Assembly (NCBI RefSeq): GCF_000819805.1
Contig: NZ_CDCE01000020.1
Location: 265,162-329,161, forward strand
Length of the DNA: 64,000 bases
Direction of reading: 5' to 3'
From: Aeromonas diversa CDC 2478-85
Lineage (GTDB): Bacteria; Pseudomonadota; Gammaproteobacteria; Enterobacterales; Aeromonadaceae
The translations under genes were made by a program, and so were the position numbers. The notes below the pieces were generated by a model that made no database searches, was not told the origin of the DNA, and saw nothing but the letters and a program-made list of their open reading frames with translations. The first letter of the stretch is position 1; the number at the start of each line of letters is the position of its first letter. Below are positions 19,069-27,899 of the stretch, in pieces.

Positions 19069-19659
19069 ATGAGCAATGCGCCTGTTGATACCGGTCGCCG
19101 CAGATTCCTTACCTGGTCAACCATAGCGGTTGGTGGGGTAGGAGCTGCATTTACCGCAGTGCCTTTTATCAAGTCATGGAATCCGAGTGCCAAGGCCAAG
19201 GCCGCTGGTGCGCCGGTGGAAGTGGACATCAGCAAACTGGAGCCGGGTCAGCTGATCCGGGTAGAGTGGCGTGGCAAGCCGGTATGGGTGGTGAACCGTA
19301 CCAAGGCGACGCTCGATGCGCTGCCCGAGCATGACGGCAAACTCCGGGATCCTGGCTCGGAAGAGCCGCAGCAACCGGATTATGCCCAAAATGGCTATCG
19401 CTCCATTAAACCCGAGATCTTCGTCGCCGTGGGACTCTGTACTCACCTGGGTTGTTCTCCGACCTATCTGCCCGACAGCTTCGGGGAGCAGGTGGAAGGG
19501 GTTACATCGGGCTTCTTCTGCCCCTGTCACGGTTCCAAGTTCGACATGGCCGGCCGCGTATTCCAAGGGGTTCCAGCTCCGCTGAACCTGGTGATTCCGC
19601 CCTACCAGTTCCTCAATGACACCACCATTATGGTGGGTGCCGACGGCAAGGAGGCCTGA
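19069..19659 (+). CDS. petA: Ubiquinol-cytochrome c reductase Rieske iron-sulfur subunit
   Basis: A 196-residue Rieske protein of the cytochrome bc1 complex. The N-terminus has a twin-arginine motif (GRRRFLTW) and one membrane anchor (about residues 17-35), consistent with Tat-dependent insertion. The [2Fe-2S] ligands are clear: Cys124 and His126 in CTHLGC, Cys151 and His154 in CPCHGS; Cys129 and Cys153 can form the stabilising disulfide. It oxidises ubiquinol at the periplasmic face. petB begins 2 bp after its stop. E. coli lacks this complex; Aeromonas, vibrios and pseudomonads carry it. Confidence 0.97.
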   Translation: MSNAPVDTGRRRFLTWSTIAVGGVGAAFTAVPFIKSWNPSAKAKAAGAPVEVDISKLEPGQLIRVEWRGKPVWVVNRTKATLDALPEHDGKLRDPGSEEPQQPDYAQNGYRSIKPEIFVAVGLCTHLGCSPTYLPDSFGEQVEGVTSGFFCPCHGSKFDMAGRVFQGVPAPLNLVIPPYQFLNDTTIMVGADGKEA

Positions 19660-19661
19660 TC

Positions 19662-20879
19662 ATGTTTGCCAAGTTGATGGGGTGGATCGACGATCGCTTT
19701 CCGCTCACCGCCATGTACAACGAGCACATGGCCAAGTATCCGGCACCCAAGAACCTGAACTTCTGGTACTTCTTTGGCTCCCTTGCCATGCTGGTGCTGG
19801 TTAACCAGATCCTCACAGGTATCTGGCTGACCATGAACTACAACCCCTCTGCAGAGGGTGCCTTTGCCTCTGTCGAGTACATCATGCGCGACGTGGAGTT
19901 CGGCTGGCTGCTGCGCTACATGCACTCCACCGGTGCTTCCGCCTTCTTCGTGGTGGTCTACCTGCACATGTTCCGCGGTCTCATCTACGGCTCTTATCAG
20001 AAGCCGCGTGAGCTGCTGTGGATCTTTGGCATGCTGATCTTCCTGGTGCTGATGGCCGAGGCCTTCATGGGCTATCTGCTGCCCTGGGGCCAGATGTCCT
20101 TCTGGGGTGCCCAGGTTATTATCTCGCTGTTTGGTGCCATTCCGGTCATCGGTGACGATCTGACCCTGTGGATCCGGGGTGACTATGTTATCTCGGGTGC
20201 GACATTGACCCGTTTCTTTGCACTGCACGTTATTGCGCTGCCGCTGGTGCTGGTCATGCTGGTCGCCATGCATATCCTGGCGCTGCACGAGGTGGGATCC
20301 AATAACCCTGATGGCATCGAGATTAAAAAGCACAAAGATGAGAACGGCTGGCCGCTGGATGCGGTGGCATTCCACCCCTACTTCACCGTTAAAGATATGA
20401 TCGGTGTGGCCGGTTTCCTGTTCTTGTTCTGCGCCATCATCTTCTTCAAGCCGGATATGTGGGGTTACTTCCTCGAGAAGCCCAACTTCGAAGTGGCCAA
20501 CGGCCTGAAGACGCCTGCGCATATCGCCCCGGTCTGGTACTTCACCCCCTTCTACGCCATTTTGCGTGCGGTGCCGGACAAGTTGCTCGGGGTCATCATG
20601 ATGGGTCTTTCCATCGTAGTGCTGTTCCTGTTGCCCTGGCTGGATCGCTGCAAGGTGCGCTCGGTGCGTTATCGCAGTGCCCTGCACAAGCTGAATATCG
20701 CCCAGTTCGTGGTCTGCTTTGGCATCCTTGGTGTGCTTGGTGTGCTGCCGTCTACCCCGATGCTGACACTGATCGCACAGATCTGTACGCTGGGTTACTT
20801 CGGTTTCTTCGTCCTGCTGTTCTTCTATAGCAAGAATGAACGTACCAAGCCGCTGCCGGAAAGGGTGACATTCAAATGA
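19662..20879 (+). CDS. petB: Ubiquinol-cytochrome c reductase cytochrome b
   Basis: A 405-residue polytopic cytochrome b with two b-heme sites. Heme-ligand histidines are visible in helix B (YMHSTGASAFFVVVYLH) and helix D (HVIALPLVLVMLVAMH). The Qo-site PEWY-like region is degenerate in my reading, near PVWYFTPFYAILRAVP, where PVWY takes its place. It has about eight membrane helices and a C-terminal tail rich in basic residues. It overlaps petC by 4 nt. The helix D ligand spacing is one residue longer than in helix B. Confidence 0.96.
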   Translation: MFAKLMGWIDDRFPLTAMYNEHMAKYPAPKNLNFWYFFGSLAMLVLVNQILTGIWLTMNYNPSAEGAFASVEYIMRDVEFGWLLRYMHSTGASAFFVVVYLHMFRGLIYGSYQKPRELLWIFGMLIFLVLMAEAFMGYLLPWGQMSFWGAQVIISLFGAIPVIGDDLTLWIRGDYVISGATLTRFFALHVIALPLVLVMLVAMHILALHEVGSNNPDGIEIKKHKDENGWPLDAVAFHPYFTVKDMIGVAGFLFLFCAIIFFKPDMWGYFLEKPNFEVANGLKTPAHIAPVWYFTPFYAILRAVPDKLLGVIMMGLSIVVLFLLPWLDRCKVRSVRYRSALHKLNIAQFVVCFGILGVLGVLPSTPMLTLIAQICTLGYFGFFVLLFFYSKNERTKPLPERVTFK

Positions 20880-21613
20880 AAAAAATGATTATTGCCGTGC
20901 TCGCCCTGCTTCCGACTCTGGCCCTGGCCGCAGGGGGGGAGAATATCAAGCTCGATAAGGCTCACTATGATCTGAGTGACAAGGCTTCCCTGCAACGGGG
21001 GGCCACCACCTTCATGAACTACTGCTCCGGTTGTCACAGCACCCAATATCAGCGTTATAACCGGGTGGCTCAGGATCTCGGCATTCCGGAAGAGATCATG
21101 AAGGAGAACCTCATCTTCAACGGTGCCAAGATTGGCGATCTGATGAAGAGTTCGGTATCCGAGAAGGATGCTGCCAAGTGGTTTGGCGCCGCACCGCCGG
21201 ATCTGACCCTGGTGGCCCGGGTCCGTGGTGCAGACTGGATCTACACCTATCTGCGCTCCTTCTACGTCGATCCGACCCGCCCGTTTGGGGTCAACAACCT
21301 GGTGTTCCCCTCCGTGGGCATGCCCCATGTGCTGGAGCCTTTGCAAGGGACCCCGCGCCTGCACTACTCCTCCGAGGTGATCAATGGTGAAGAGGTGAAG
21401 GTGCCCCACAGCGTGGTCTCCGACGGGAATGGTGAGCAGAGTAACGAAGAATATGACCAGACCGTGCGCGATCTGGTAAACTTCTTGGTCTATTCGGGTG
21501 AGCCGGTCCAGCTCGAGCGTGAACGCATGGGCTTCTGGGTGCTCGGCTTCATCGTCATCTTCTTCATCTTTACTGTGTTGTTGAAGAAGGAATACTGGCG
21601 CGACGTTCACTAA
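20876..21613 (+). CDS. petC: Ubiquinol-cytochrome c reductase cytochrome c1
   Basis: A 245-residue cytochrome c1 with a signal peptide (MKKMIIAVLALLPTLALA), one c-type heme motif CSGCHS (Cys50, Cys53, His54), a periplasmic domain and a C-terminal membrane anchor (about residues 218-237, VLGFIVIFFIFTVLL). A likely sixth heme ligand is the methionine in the PSVGMPHVL region. It passes electrons from the Rieske centre to soluble cytochrome c. It is the last gene of petABC; a hairpin follows 27 bp after the stop. Confidence 0.96.
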   Translation: MKKMIIAVLALLPTLALAAGGENIKLDKAHYDLSDKASLQRGATTFMNYCSGCHSTQYQRYNRVAQDLGIPEEIMKENLIFNGAKIGDLMKSSVSEKDAAKWFGAAPPDLTLVARVRGADWIYTYLRSFYVDPTRPFGVNNLVFPSVGMPHVLEPLQGTPRLHYSSEVINGEEVKVPHSVVSDGNGEQSNEEYDQTVRDLVNFLVYSGEPVQLERERMGFWVLGFIVIFFIFTVLLKKEYWRDVH

Positions 21614-21680
21614 GCGACCAGAAAAGAGTAAAATCGTGTACGGCAATGAGGCCCGTCGCTTCATTGCCGTTTCTGCTTTT
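21606..21680 (+). promoter_or_regulatory. petC-sspA junction: candidate promoter and strong hairpin
   Basis: A 10-bp perfect stem ACGGCAATGA/TCATTGCCGT with an 11-base loop (21640-21670), followed by TTCTGCTTTT, can terminate petABC. Just before it, TTCACT (21606-21611) and TAAAAT (21629-21634), with a 17-bp spacer, could be an sspA promoter; the hairpin would then lie in the sspA leader. The two readings are not exclusive. Confidence 0.5.
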
Positions 21681-21698
21681 AAATGACTGGAGGGGTCA

Positions 21699-22328
21699 AT
21701 GGCTGTAGCTGCCAATAAGCGTTCTGTGATGACGCTGTTTTCCGGTGCCAACGATATGTTCAGCCATCAGGTGCGTATCGTATTGGCCGAGAAGGGTGTC
21801 ACCGTAGATATTTGCCAGGTTGATATGGATCACCTGCCGGAAGAGCTGGCCGAGCTGAACCCGTACAACTCTGTCCCTACGCTGGTGGATCGCGAGCTGG
21901 CGCTGTACACCTCTCGCATCATCATGGAGTACCTCGATGAGCGTTTCCCCCATCCGCCCCTGATGCCGGTCTATCCGGTGGCCCGTGGCAACAGCCGTCT
22001 GATGATGCATCGCATCGAGCTCGACTGGTACACCCTGGCCGACAAGATCATGGCGGGGGTGGATGTTGAGGCCTCCCGTAATGAGCTGCGCGACAACCTG
22101 CTGGCCATTGCCCCCATCTTCACCGAGATGCCTTACTTCATGAGTGAGGAGTTCGGTCTGGTGGATTGCTACATGGCTCCGCTCTTGTGGCGTCTGCCGA
22201 GCCTGGGTATCGACCTGACTGGTCGCGGAGCCAAAGAGCTCAAGGCTTACATGGTGCGTCTGTTCGAACGTGAGTCGTTCCAGGCCTCCCTGACCGAGGT
22301 CGAGCGCGAAATCCGTCTCGGCGCATGA
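21699..22328 (+). CDS. sspA: Stringent starvation protein A (SspA)
   Basis: A 209-residue glutathione-S-transferase-fold protein (E. coli SspA 212). The N-terminal thioredoxin-like part begins [20 protein letters not shown] and includes [22 protein letters not shown]. SspA binds RNA polymerase, affects the stationary-phase acid response and lowers H-NS in E. coli; it has no GST activity. It overlaps sspB by 4 nt. In E. coli rplM-rpsI precede sspAB directly; here petABC lies in between. Confidence 0.95.
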   Translation: MAVAANKRSVMTLFSGANDMFSHQVRIVLAEKGVTVDICQVDMDHLPEELAELNPYNSVPTLVDRELALYTSRIIMEYLDERFPHPPLMPVYPVARGNSRLMMHRIELDWYTLADKIMAGVDVEASRNELRDNLLAIAPIFTEMPYFMSEEFGLVDCYMAPLLWRLPSLGIDLTGRGAKELKAYMVRLFERESFQASLTEVEREIRLGA

Positions 22329-22750
22329 GCATGGAGATCAAGATGACGCCCAGCCGCCCCTATCTGCTGCGGGCGTTTTTCGACTGGCTGCTCGATAACG
22401 ATCTGACCCCTCATCTGGTGGTTAACGTCAACGTGCCTCACGTGGCAGTACCCCTGCAGTTTGCTCAGGATGGTCAGATTGTGCTGAATATCGCGCCCCG
22501 TGCGGTGGCGGCATTCCAGATGGATAACGAGGCCGTCAGCTTCAGCGCCCGTTTCGGAGGTGTCTCCCAGCAGGTCTACATTCCGATGGCCGCCATTGTT
22601 GCCATCCACGCCCGCGAAAACGGCGTCGGGACCCTGTTCCCGCCCGAGCCGGCGTATGAGGCCTGGCTGGAGTCGGCAGAGGTGCCGCCACAGCCGGATC
22701 CCGAGCCGCCACGCCCCACTGGCCGCCCGACCCTCAAAGTGGTCAAATAA
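22325..22750 (+). CDS. sspB: ClpXP adaptor SspB
   Basis: A 141-residue adaptor. The N-terminal substrate-binding domain ([21 protein letters not shown], about residues 9-115) binds ssrA-tagged proteins. A flexible Pro-rich linker follows, then a short C-terminal ClpX-docking motif, RPTLKVVK, matching the E. coli XB tail. The start overlaps the sspA stop (ATGA); the ATG two codons later is also possible. A convergent terminator separates it from dolP. Confidence 0.95.
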   Translation: MSMEIKMTPSRPYLLRAFFDWLLDNDLTPHLVVNVNVPHVAVPLQFAQDGQIVLNIAPRAVAAFQMDNEAVSFSARFGGVSQQVYIPMAAIVAIHARENGVGTLFPPEPAYEAWLESAEVPPQPDPEPPRPTGRPTLKVVK

Positions 22751-22759
22751 TGACATAAG

Positions 22760-22788
22760 AAAACGCAGCCGATTGGCTGCGTTTTTTT
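22760..22788. terminator. Bidirectional terminator, sspB/dolP
   Basis: Stem AAAACGCAGCC/GGCTGCGTTTT with loop gatt and further T on the plus strand. It can end sspB and, from the other side, the convergent lpoA-dolP group. Confidence 0.9.
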
Positions 22789-22800
22789 ATGGGCTCGTCA

Positions 22801-23376
22801 TCACTGCTGGGTATATTCGAAGGCCTTGATGACCTGCTTGACGCCGCTTACATGGCGGGCGATGTTAACCGCCTGCTCCCCTTCCTGGCGAGTCACCAGT
22901 CCGATCAGGAACACTTCACCATTTTCGGTCACCACCTTCACCTTGCCGCTATCGAAATTCTTGGCAGCGAGCATATCGGCGCGCACCTTGGAGGTGATCC
23001 AGCTGTCGTTGCTGCGGGTTGAGAGGCTGACCGGTTTGCCAATGCGCAGCTCGTTATAGACATGGCGAACACCCTCGATGCGTCCGACGATGCGCCCCGC
23101 TTCGGCCTTATGGGCATCACTCGGGGTCTGGCCTATCAGGATGGCGCGACCGTTATTGCTGTAAACGCTGATCTTGCTGCCCGAGAGTTGCTTGTTATCG
23201 CCGATCAGATTGGCCGCTTTGAGCTCAATGTTTTGATCGTCCCACTGTGACCCGACGGTGCGGCGATCGCCCGCCATCTTGGCGGTCGTCGCGGCGCCAC
23301 CGACGAAAATGGCCGCACAGCCCTGCAGGAGCAGGGTGCCAGTCAAAAGAGCAAGAAGCAGGGTAGGCTTGCGCAT
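22801..23376 (-). CDS. dolP: DolP/YraP outer-membrane lipoprotein with two BON domains
   Basis: A 191-residue lipoprotein, the length of E. coli DolP. The start at 23374-23376 gives MRKPTLLLALLTGTLLLQGC, with the lipidated cysteine at residue 20. Two BON domains follow (about residues 45-115 and 120-190; the second contains SKVRADMLAAKNF and TENGEVFLIGLVT). DolP binds anionic phospholipid at division sites and supports amidase regulation and outer-membrane integrity in E. coli. It lies 4 bp after diaA on the same strand. The upstream extension of the frame is inside the diaA end and is not used. Confidence 0.94.
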   Translation of the reverse strand: MRKPTLLLALLTGTLLLQGCAAIFVGGAATTAKMAGDRRTVGSQWDDQNIELKAANLIGDNKQLSGSKISVYSNNGRAILIGQTPSDAHKAEAGRIVGRIEGVRHVYNELRIGKPVSLSTRSNDSWITSKVRADMLAAKNFDSGKVKVVTENGEVFLIGLVTRQEGEQAVNIARHVSGVKQVIKAFEYTQQ

Positions 23377-23380
23377 GGTC

Positions 23381-23971
23381 TTAATCTTCCTGTTGCGGGA
23401 AAAGAGTCTGGTCGATGAGATCACACAGGCAGTGCAGGGTCAACAGATTGACCTCGAGAATTCGGGGGGTGCGGGTCGAGGGAACCCGGATCTCAACATC
23501 GTTTGGCCCCAGTAATCCGGCCATTTCACCCCCGTCTCCGCCACTGAGCACCACGATCGTCATATCCCGTGACAAGGCGGCTTCGGCGGCCTTGATGAGG
23601 TTGCGACTGTGCCCCGACGTGGTCATGGCCACCAGAATGTCGCCGGGTTGTCCCAGGGCGCGGATCTGCTTGGCATAGATCTCTTCAAAACCACTGTCGG
23701 TGGCGATGGCACTGATGGTGGCCATGTCCGGCGTGAGCGCCAGACCTGGCAGGGAGGGCCGCTCGGTTTCATAGCGATTGACCAGCTCGGCGATAAAGAG
23801 CTGGGCCAGTGCCGCCGAGGGGCCATTGCCACAGGCCAGCACCTTGTTACCGTTGAGCAAGCAGATGGTAATCATCTGAGCCGCAGTGTGAATGGCTTCG
23901 GATAGCGCCTCAGCAGCGGCAATTTTAGTCTGAATGCTCTCGGTGTAATTCTCTTTGATGCGGTCTGTCAT
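23381..23971 (-). CDS. diaA: DnaA-initiator-associating protein DiaA (SIS domain)
   Basis: A 196-residue SIS-domain protein, exactly the E. coli DiaA length, starting [23 protein letters not shown] motifs include [21 protein letters not shown] and [16 protein letters not shown]. DiaA tetramers bind DnaA and promote its assembly at oriC. The fold is close to GmhA (sedoheptulose-7-phosphate isomerase), but the context lpoA-yraN-diaA-dolP identifies it as DiaA. yraN lies 9 bp upstream. Confidence 0.93.
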   Translation of the reverse strand: MTDRIKENYTESIQTKIAAAEALSEAIHTAAQMITICLLNGNKVLACGNGPSAALAQLFIAELVNRYETERPSLPGLALTPDMATISAIATDSGFEEIYAKQIRALGQPGDILVAMTTSGHSRNLIKAAEAALSRDMTIVVLSGGDGGEMAGLLGPNDVEIRVPSTRTPRILEVNLLTLHCLCDLIDQTLFPQQED

Positions 23972-23980
23972 CTTTTCCTC

Positions 23981-24379
23981 TTAAAACGCATTGGGGATCC
24001 ACTCCGGTGTCTCCCCCTCAAACAGCACCACGTCGAAACGGCAGGATTGATTGGCTTCGTTGAGTCCATGCTGTTGCAGGTAGTGGCGAGCGGCCAATTG
24101 TACCCTGTGTTGCTTGGTTTTGGTGATGGATTCGGCGGCGCCTCCGTGTGAGCGACTGGCGCGATAACGCACCTCGACGAAGACCAGGGTCTGCCCCTGG
24201 CGCATGATAAGGTCGATCTCGCCGCCACGGCAGCGGTAATTGCGCCAGAGAGGCTGCAGCCCGGCGGCTTGCAGCCTCTGTTCTGCCATCAACTCAAAGC
24301 GACTGCCCGGATGAGTCGGGGACGGCGTCGGCAGCAGGTTCTGCAGGCGTTGCTGCATCTGCTTCAGGAGTCGCTTCAT
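23981..24379 (-). CDS. yraN: YraN family protein (UPF0102, endonuclease-like)
   Basis: A 132-residue protein of the YraN family with the restriction-endonuclease-like core RGGEIDLIMRQGQTLVFVEV (Glu-Asp...Glu-Val-Lys-like) and a following KTKQHRVQLAARHYL helix. Its biological role is not established. The start is uncertain. The ATG at 24377-24379 makes it overlap the lpoA end by 86 nt and keeps the conserved GSRFELMAEQRL helix. The next Met, at about 24289, would remove part of that helix, so the long form is preferred. Confidence 0.85.
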   Translation of the reverse strand: MKRLLKQMQQRLQNLLPTPSPTHPGSRFELMAEQRLQAAGLQPLWRNYRCRGGEIDLIMRQGQTLVFVEVRYRASRSHGGAAESITKTKQHRVQLAARHYLQQHGLNEANQSCRFDVVLFEGETPEWIPNAF

Positions 24380-26222
24380 CGGTCACTTCGGGGGTGGGGG
24401 CATTGTCGTCACGCAGCGTGCCGTTGCGATAGGTGGCCCAAACGGGCTGGCGCTGGATCACGCCGTCATTGGCCACGCTGAGCTCACCGGTCAAGCCCGG
24501 CATGCTCATGGTGGGCACACTCCTCAGTTGTTGCAGTTTTCCTGTCAGAGAGAAGGCGTCATAGCCCATAGCAAACAGCCGCAGCGCATCGCCCTGGAGC
24601 TGTGGCCACAACTGCTGCACCTGGGCTTTCAGTTCATCGTGATAACCCAGCATGATCGGCATGTCGGAGATATGCAGGCCGTTGAGTTCTGGCAGCACCT
24701 CGCGGGCCTGACTGTCGTAGCCCCGTGCCGCGGTGAAGGTGGCCAGCCCGCCATTAGCCTGGCTGACGTTGAAGTCGATATAGGGCTTGATGGTGCGGGT
24801 CTCGGTGGGGTTACCCACGACATAGGCGGCATCGATGCCGTTAAAGGTGTTATGCGAAGGTTGCTCCCCCCCTTGCAGCGGGGCGACTTGCTGCACGCGA
24901 CCCGCTGCACTGCCACTCAGGGCGTTGCGCACCATGCCCTGGATCTCCTGCCGGCCGCCATAGGTGGCGACGATGGCCCGCCCCTGACTGACGGCTTGCC
25001 AGGCCTTCTCAAAGCTTTGAACACTGGCATAGCCGATGCGGTCCTGCGCGGCCAGCACCAGAGGTTGACGATATCCTTGCTGGTGCAGGTAGCGGGCTGC
25101 CTGAGCGGCATCGGCGCTGGCCGAGAGGGAGAAGAAGTAGAGCTTGTCACCGGTGACCGGTTTGTCGAGCTCGTTGAGGGCCAGCACGGGCACTGTGGGT
25201 TTGAGCGCCATCAGTGCTTGCACGCGATCCTTCAGCAGAGGGCCGATGATCATGTCGGCGCCCTCGGCCAGCGCCTGCTGATAGAGGGCCGCAATGGCCT
25301 TGCTCTGGGTGTCGTAAAACTTCACCTTGAGCTCGCTGCCACTCTGCTTGTAGGACATCAAGATGCCATATTGAATGGCCTGCCCCTGGGAGGCGAGATT
25401 CCCAGAGAGGGGAATGAAGACGGCGGCCTGCAAGGGCGTCGTCAACTCGCTGTTTAGCAGCGCCCCCAGCCCGGCGGGCATGTCGGTCAGGGCCGGATGT
25501 TGCGGGAAGCTGCGCTTCCAGATATGGAGCTGGCGGGTGAGCTGATTGGGCTGGGCGCCATACTGATTGACCAGCGCCGCCAGTTGCAGCCAACCGGTCG
25601 TCACATCGGGAGCCGGTGCCTCTTGCAGGGATTGCAGGGTTGCCGGGGTGATGCCTTGCAGTAGCGTCCAGATCTGGCGGTGGTTTTCCCCCAGCGCTGT
25701 ACCCTGCAGGATGGGCTCCATGGCGATGAGGCTCTTGGCAGCACCGAAGCGATCGTTTTTGTCGAGCTGCAGGTTGGCCCGCTGCAGATACCACACCTTG
25801 TCGGTCTCCTTGTCGAGGACGGTGGCTGGCTTCTGCTCCAGCAGCGCCAGGGCGCCGGCACTATTGCCCTGGGCCAATACGAGCTGAGCCTCCAGCAGTT
25901 GCAGTGCGGCCAGCTGCTCGGCGCTCTTGGCTTGTTTACGCAGCTGTTGCAGCAGGGCGGCGGCAGGCGTTGCCTTGCCGGCGGCCAGATGGCTACGGGC
26001 AGCCAGGATCTGCCAGGTAAACGCCTCGCCGGGCTTGTCTTCATCAATCTGATCCAGATACCACTCGGCATTTTGAGTCAGCTTGGCAAAGGGAGAGGAC
26101 GGGCCCTGATGGGCATCCTGCTGAGCCGGGCCAGAGGCACAGGATGCAAGCAACAGAGCGGCAGCCAGGATGCTGGCAAGTCGTGGTACACTTAGCTGTT
26201 TTGTAAACCGGTTCAAGTTCAT
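24294..26222 (-). CDS. lpoA: LpoA, outer-membrane lipoprotein activator of PBP1A
   Basis: A 642-residue lipoprotein (E. coli LpoA 678). The start at 26220-26222 gives MNLNRFTKQLSVPRLASILA, with the lipobox LLASC (Cys28). An N-terminal TPR-like helical domain (about 40-270) precedes a periplasmic-binding-protein-like LpoA domain (about 290-600, with GADMIIGPLLKDRVQAL). The tail, from about 605, is acidic and rich in Ala, Pro and Thr, and probably disordered. LpoA reaches through the murein layer to activate the PBP1A transpeptidase. It diverges from rsmI. Its last 86 nt overlap the yraN frame. Confidence 0.94.
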   Translation of the reverse strand: MNLNRFTKQLSVPRLASILAAALLLASCASGPAQQDAHQGPSSPFAKLTQNAEWYLDQIDEDKPGEAFTWQILAARSHLAAGKATPAAALLQQLRKQAKSAEQLAALQLLEAQLVLAQGNSAGALALLEQKPATVLDKETDKVWYLQRANLQLDKNDRFGAAKSLIAMEPILQGTALGENHRQIWTLLQGITPATLQSLQEAPAPDVTTGWLQLAALVNQYGAQPNQLTRQLHIWKRSFPQHPALTDMPAGLGALLNSELTTPLQAAVFIPLSGNLASQGQAIQYGILMSYKQSGSELKVKFYDTQSKAIAALYQQALAEGADMIIGPLLKDRVQALMALKPTVPVLALNELDKPVTGDKLYFFSLSASADAAQAARYLHQQGYRQPLVLAAQDRIGYASVQSFEKAWQAVSQGRAIVATYGGRQEIQGMVRNALSGSAAGRVQQVAPLQGGEQPSHNTFNGIDAAYVVGNPTETRTIKPYIDFNVSQANGGLATFTAARGYDSQAREVLPELNGLHISDMPIMLGYHDELKAQVQQLWPQLQGDALRLFAMGYDAFSLTGKLQQLRSVPTMSMPGLTGELSVANDGVIQRQPVWATYRNGTLRDDNAPTPEVTDEATPEADAATPAEPAADAVPDSSGQSL

Positions 26223-26263
26223 TCCCCGACCAGTGTTGAAAATTCCCCATAGTGTAAACGGGG

Positions 26264-26287
26264 CATAATGACGACACAATTGTGTCG
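26264..26287 (+). promoter_or_regulatory. 16-bp perfect palindrome and -10-like element before rsmI
   Basis: CGACACAATTGTGTCG (26272-26287), with 8-bp arms and no spacer, directly follows a CATAAT (26264-26269), 17 bp upstream of the rsmI ATG. It would lie at or just after the transcription start. I do not recognise the operator. Confidence 0.5.
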
Positions 26288-26304
26288 GGGCACGCGGAGA
26301 CTTC

Positions 26305-27147
26305 ATGAGCGCAATCCCCACCCTTTATATTGTTCCCACTCCCATCGGAAACCTGGCGGACATCACCCAGCGTGCCCTCGATACCCTGCGCAGCGTCGAT
26401 CTGGTGGCGGCCGAGGATACCCGGCATACGGGAATCCTGCTCAGTCACTACCAGATCTCGGTGCCCACCTTCGCTCTGCACGACCATAACGAGCAGCAGA
26501 AGGCCGAGGTGCTGATTGCCCGCATCAAGGAGGGCAAGAGCGTGGCACTGGTCTCTGATGCCGGCACCCCGCTTATCAGCGATCCTGGCTATCACCTGGT
26601 CACCCGCTGTCGTGAGGCCGGGGTCAAGGTGGTGCCCTTGCCTGGCCCCTGCGCCGCCATCACTGCGCTCTCTGCCGCCGGCCTGCCCACCGATCGTTTC
26701 ACCTTCGAAGGCTTCCTGCCGGCCAAGGCCAAGGGGCGTGACGACAAGCTGCAGGATCTGGCCGAAGAGGCCAGAACCATGGTCTTTTACGAGTCCCCAC
26801 GGCGGGTGCTGGAGACGGTCGATGCCATTGCCCGTATCCTGGGTGAGCGTCAGGTGGTGCTGGCGCGTGAGTTGACCAAGACCTTCGAGACCATTCATGG
26901 CCTGCCCGCTTCTGAGCTGCTCGCCTGGTTGGGCGAAGATGAGCATCGAACCCGTGGCGAGATGGTGCTGATGGTGGCCGGGGCGCGCAAGGATGCCGAC
27001 GATCTGCCTGCCGAGGCTGTCCGCACGCTGGGGTTGCTGGTGGCCGAACTGCCCCTCAAGAAGGCGGCGGCTCTGTGTGCCGAGATCCACGGGGTGAAGA
27101 AGAATGCCCTCTATAAATATGGTCTCGAGCACCTCAGCGGCGAATAA
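26305..27147 (+). CDS. rsmI: 16S rRNA 2'-O-methyltransferase RsmI
   Basis: A 280-residue tetrapyrrole-methylase-fold enzyme (E. coli RsmI/YraL 286). Motifs: [52 protein letters not shown] and the [20 protein letters not shown] loop. It methylates the ribose of C1402 in 16S rRNA (with RsmH, also in this window, methylating N4 of the same base). It is divergent from lpoA, as in E. coli, and followed by rnpB. Confidence 0.96.
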   Translation: MSAIPTLYIVPTPIGNLADITQRALDTLRSVDLVAAEDTRHTGILLSHYQISVPTFALHDHNEQQKAEVLIARIKEGKSVALVSDAGTPLISDPGYHLVTRCREAGVKVVPLPGPCAAITALSAAGLPTDRFTFEGFLPAKAKGRDDKLQDLAEEARTMVFYESPRRVLETVDAIARILGERQVVLARELTKTFETIHGLPASELLAWLGEDEHRTRGEMVLMVAGARKDADDLPAEAVRTLGLLVAELPLKKAAALCAEIHGVKKNALYKYGLEHLSGE

Positions 27148-27161
27148 TCGGGATTTAACGG

Positions 27162-27191
27162 TTTACCCGCAGCGGACGCTGAGGCTATAAT
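27162..27191 (+). promoter_or_regulatory. rnpB promoter
   Basis: TTTACC (27162-27167), an 18-bp spacer and a perfect TATAAT (27186-27191) end 8 bp before the predicted RNase P RNA 5' end. Confidence 0.7.
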
Positions 27192-27199
27192 CCGCGCCC

Positions 27200-27585
<386 letters not shown>

Positions 27586-27593
27586 TTATATCT

Positions 27594-27626
27594 GAACCCC
27601 GCACTTGTTGCGGGGTTCTCTTTTTT
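27594..27626 (+). terminator. Rho-independent terminator after rnpB
   Basis: Stem GAACCCCGCA/TGCGGGGTTC (the top of the stem may shift by a base or two), followed by TCTTTTTT. It insulates rnpB from the dcw cluster. From 27627 to about 27790 I see no gene; one TAAAAT (27729-27734) lacks a -35. Confidence 0.9.
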
Positions 27627-27833
27627 ACCCGGTTCAGTATGCCCGGAGCCGTCAATCGGTGCTGAATTTGTCTCTCTTTGGTATGGCTGACGGCCCTTTT
27701 CCATTCGGTGTGGCAGCAATATCTGCTGTAAAATCAGCACCCTTTATTTATTTCCTCGAATTACCCCGTCTTTTGGCTCCTATTGTGGCCCCACGTTGCT
27801 TGAAAAGGGCCAGCCCCCTCCTTAAACTTTACC

Positions 27834-27858
27834 GTGGAGAAAAGTGGATCAAAGTGGT
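27834..27858 (+). promoter_or_regulatory. MraZ operator: three GTGG repeats at 10-nt spacing
   Basis: GTGGA, GTGGA and GTGGT begin at 27834, 27844 and 27854, each separated by a 5-nt spacer, 42 bp before the mraZ GTG. In E. coli, MraZ represses its own operon by binding TGGGN repeats with 5-nt spacers, so this fits a helix-phased MraZ operator. The promoter itself is not clear: TTGCTT (27796-27801) has no well-spaced -10. Confidence 0.75.
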
Positions 27859-27899
27859 TTTTAGATCCAGGGATAGGGCGAGCAAGGGATAACTAGCGG

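Noticed and set aside
27605-27892. 95-residue plus-strand frame between rnpB and mraZ
   Set aside because: It would start inside the rnpB terminator and cover the MraZ operator; no family resemblance and no Shine-Dalgarno.
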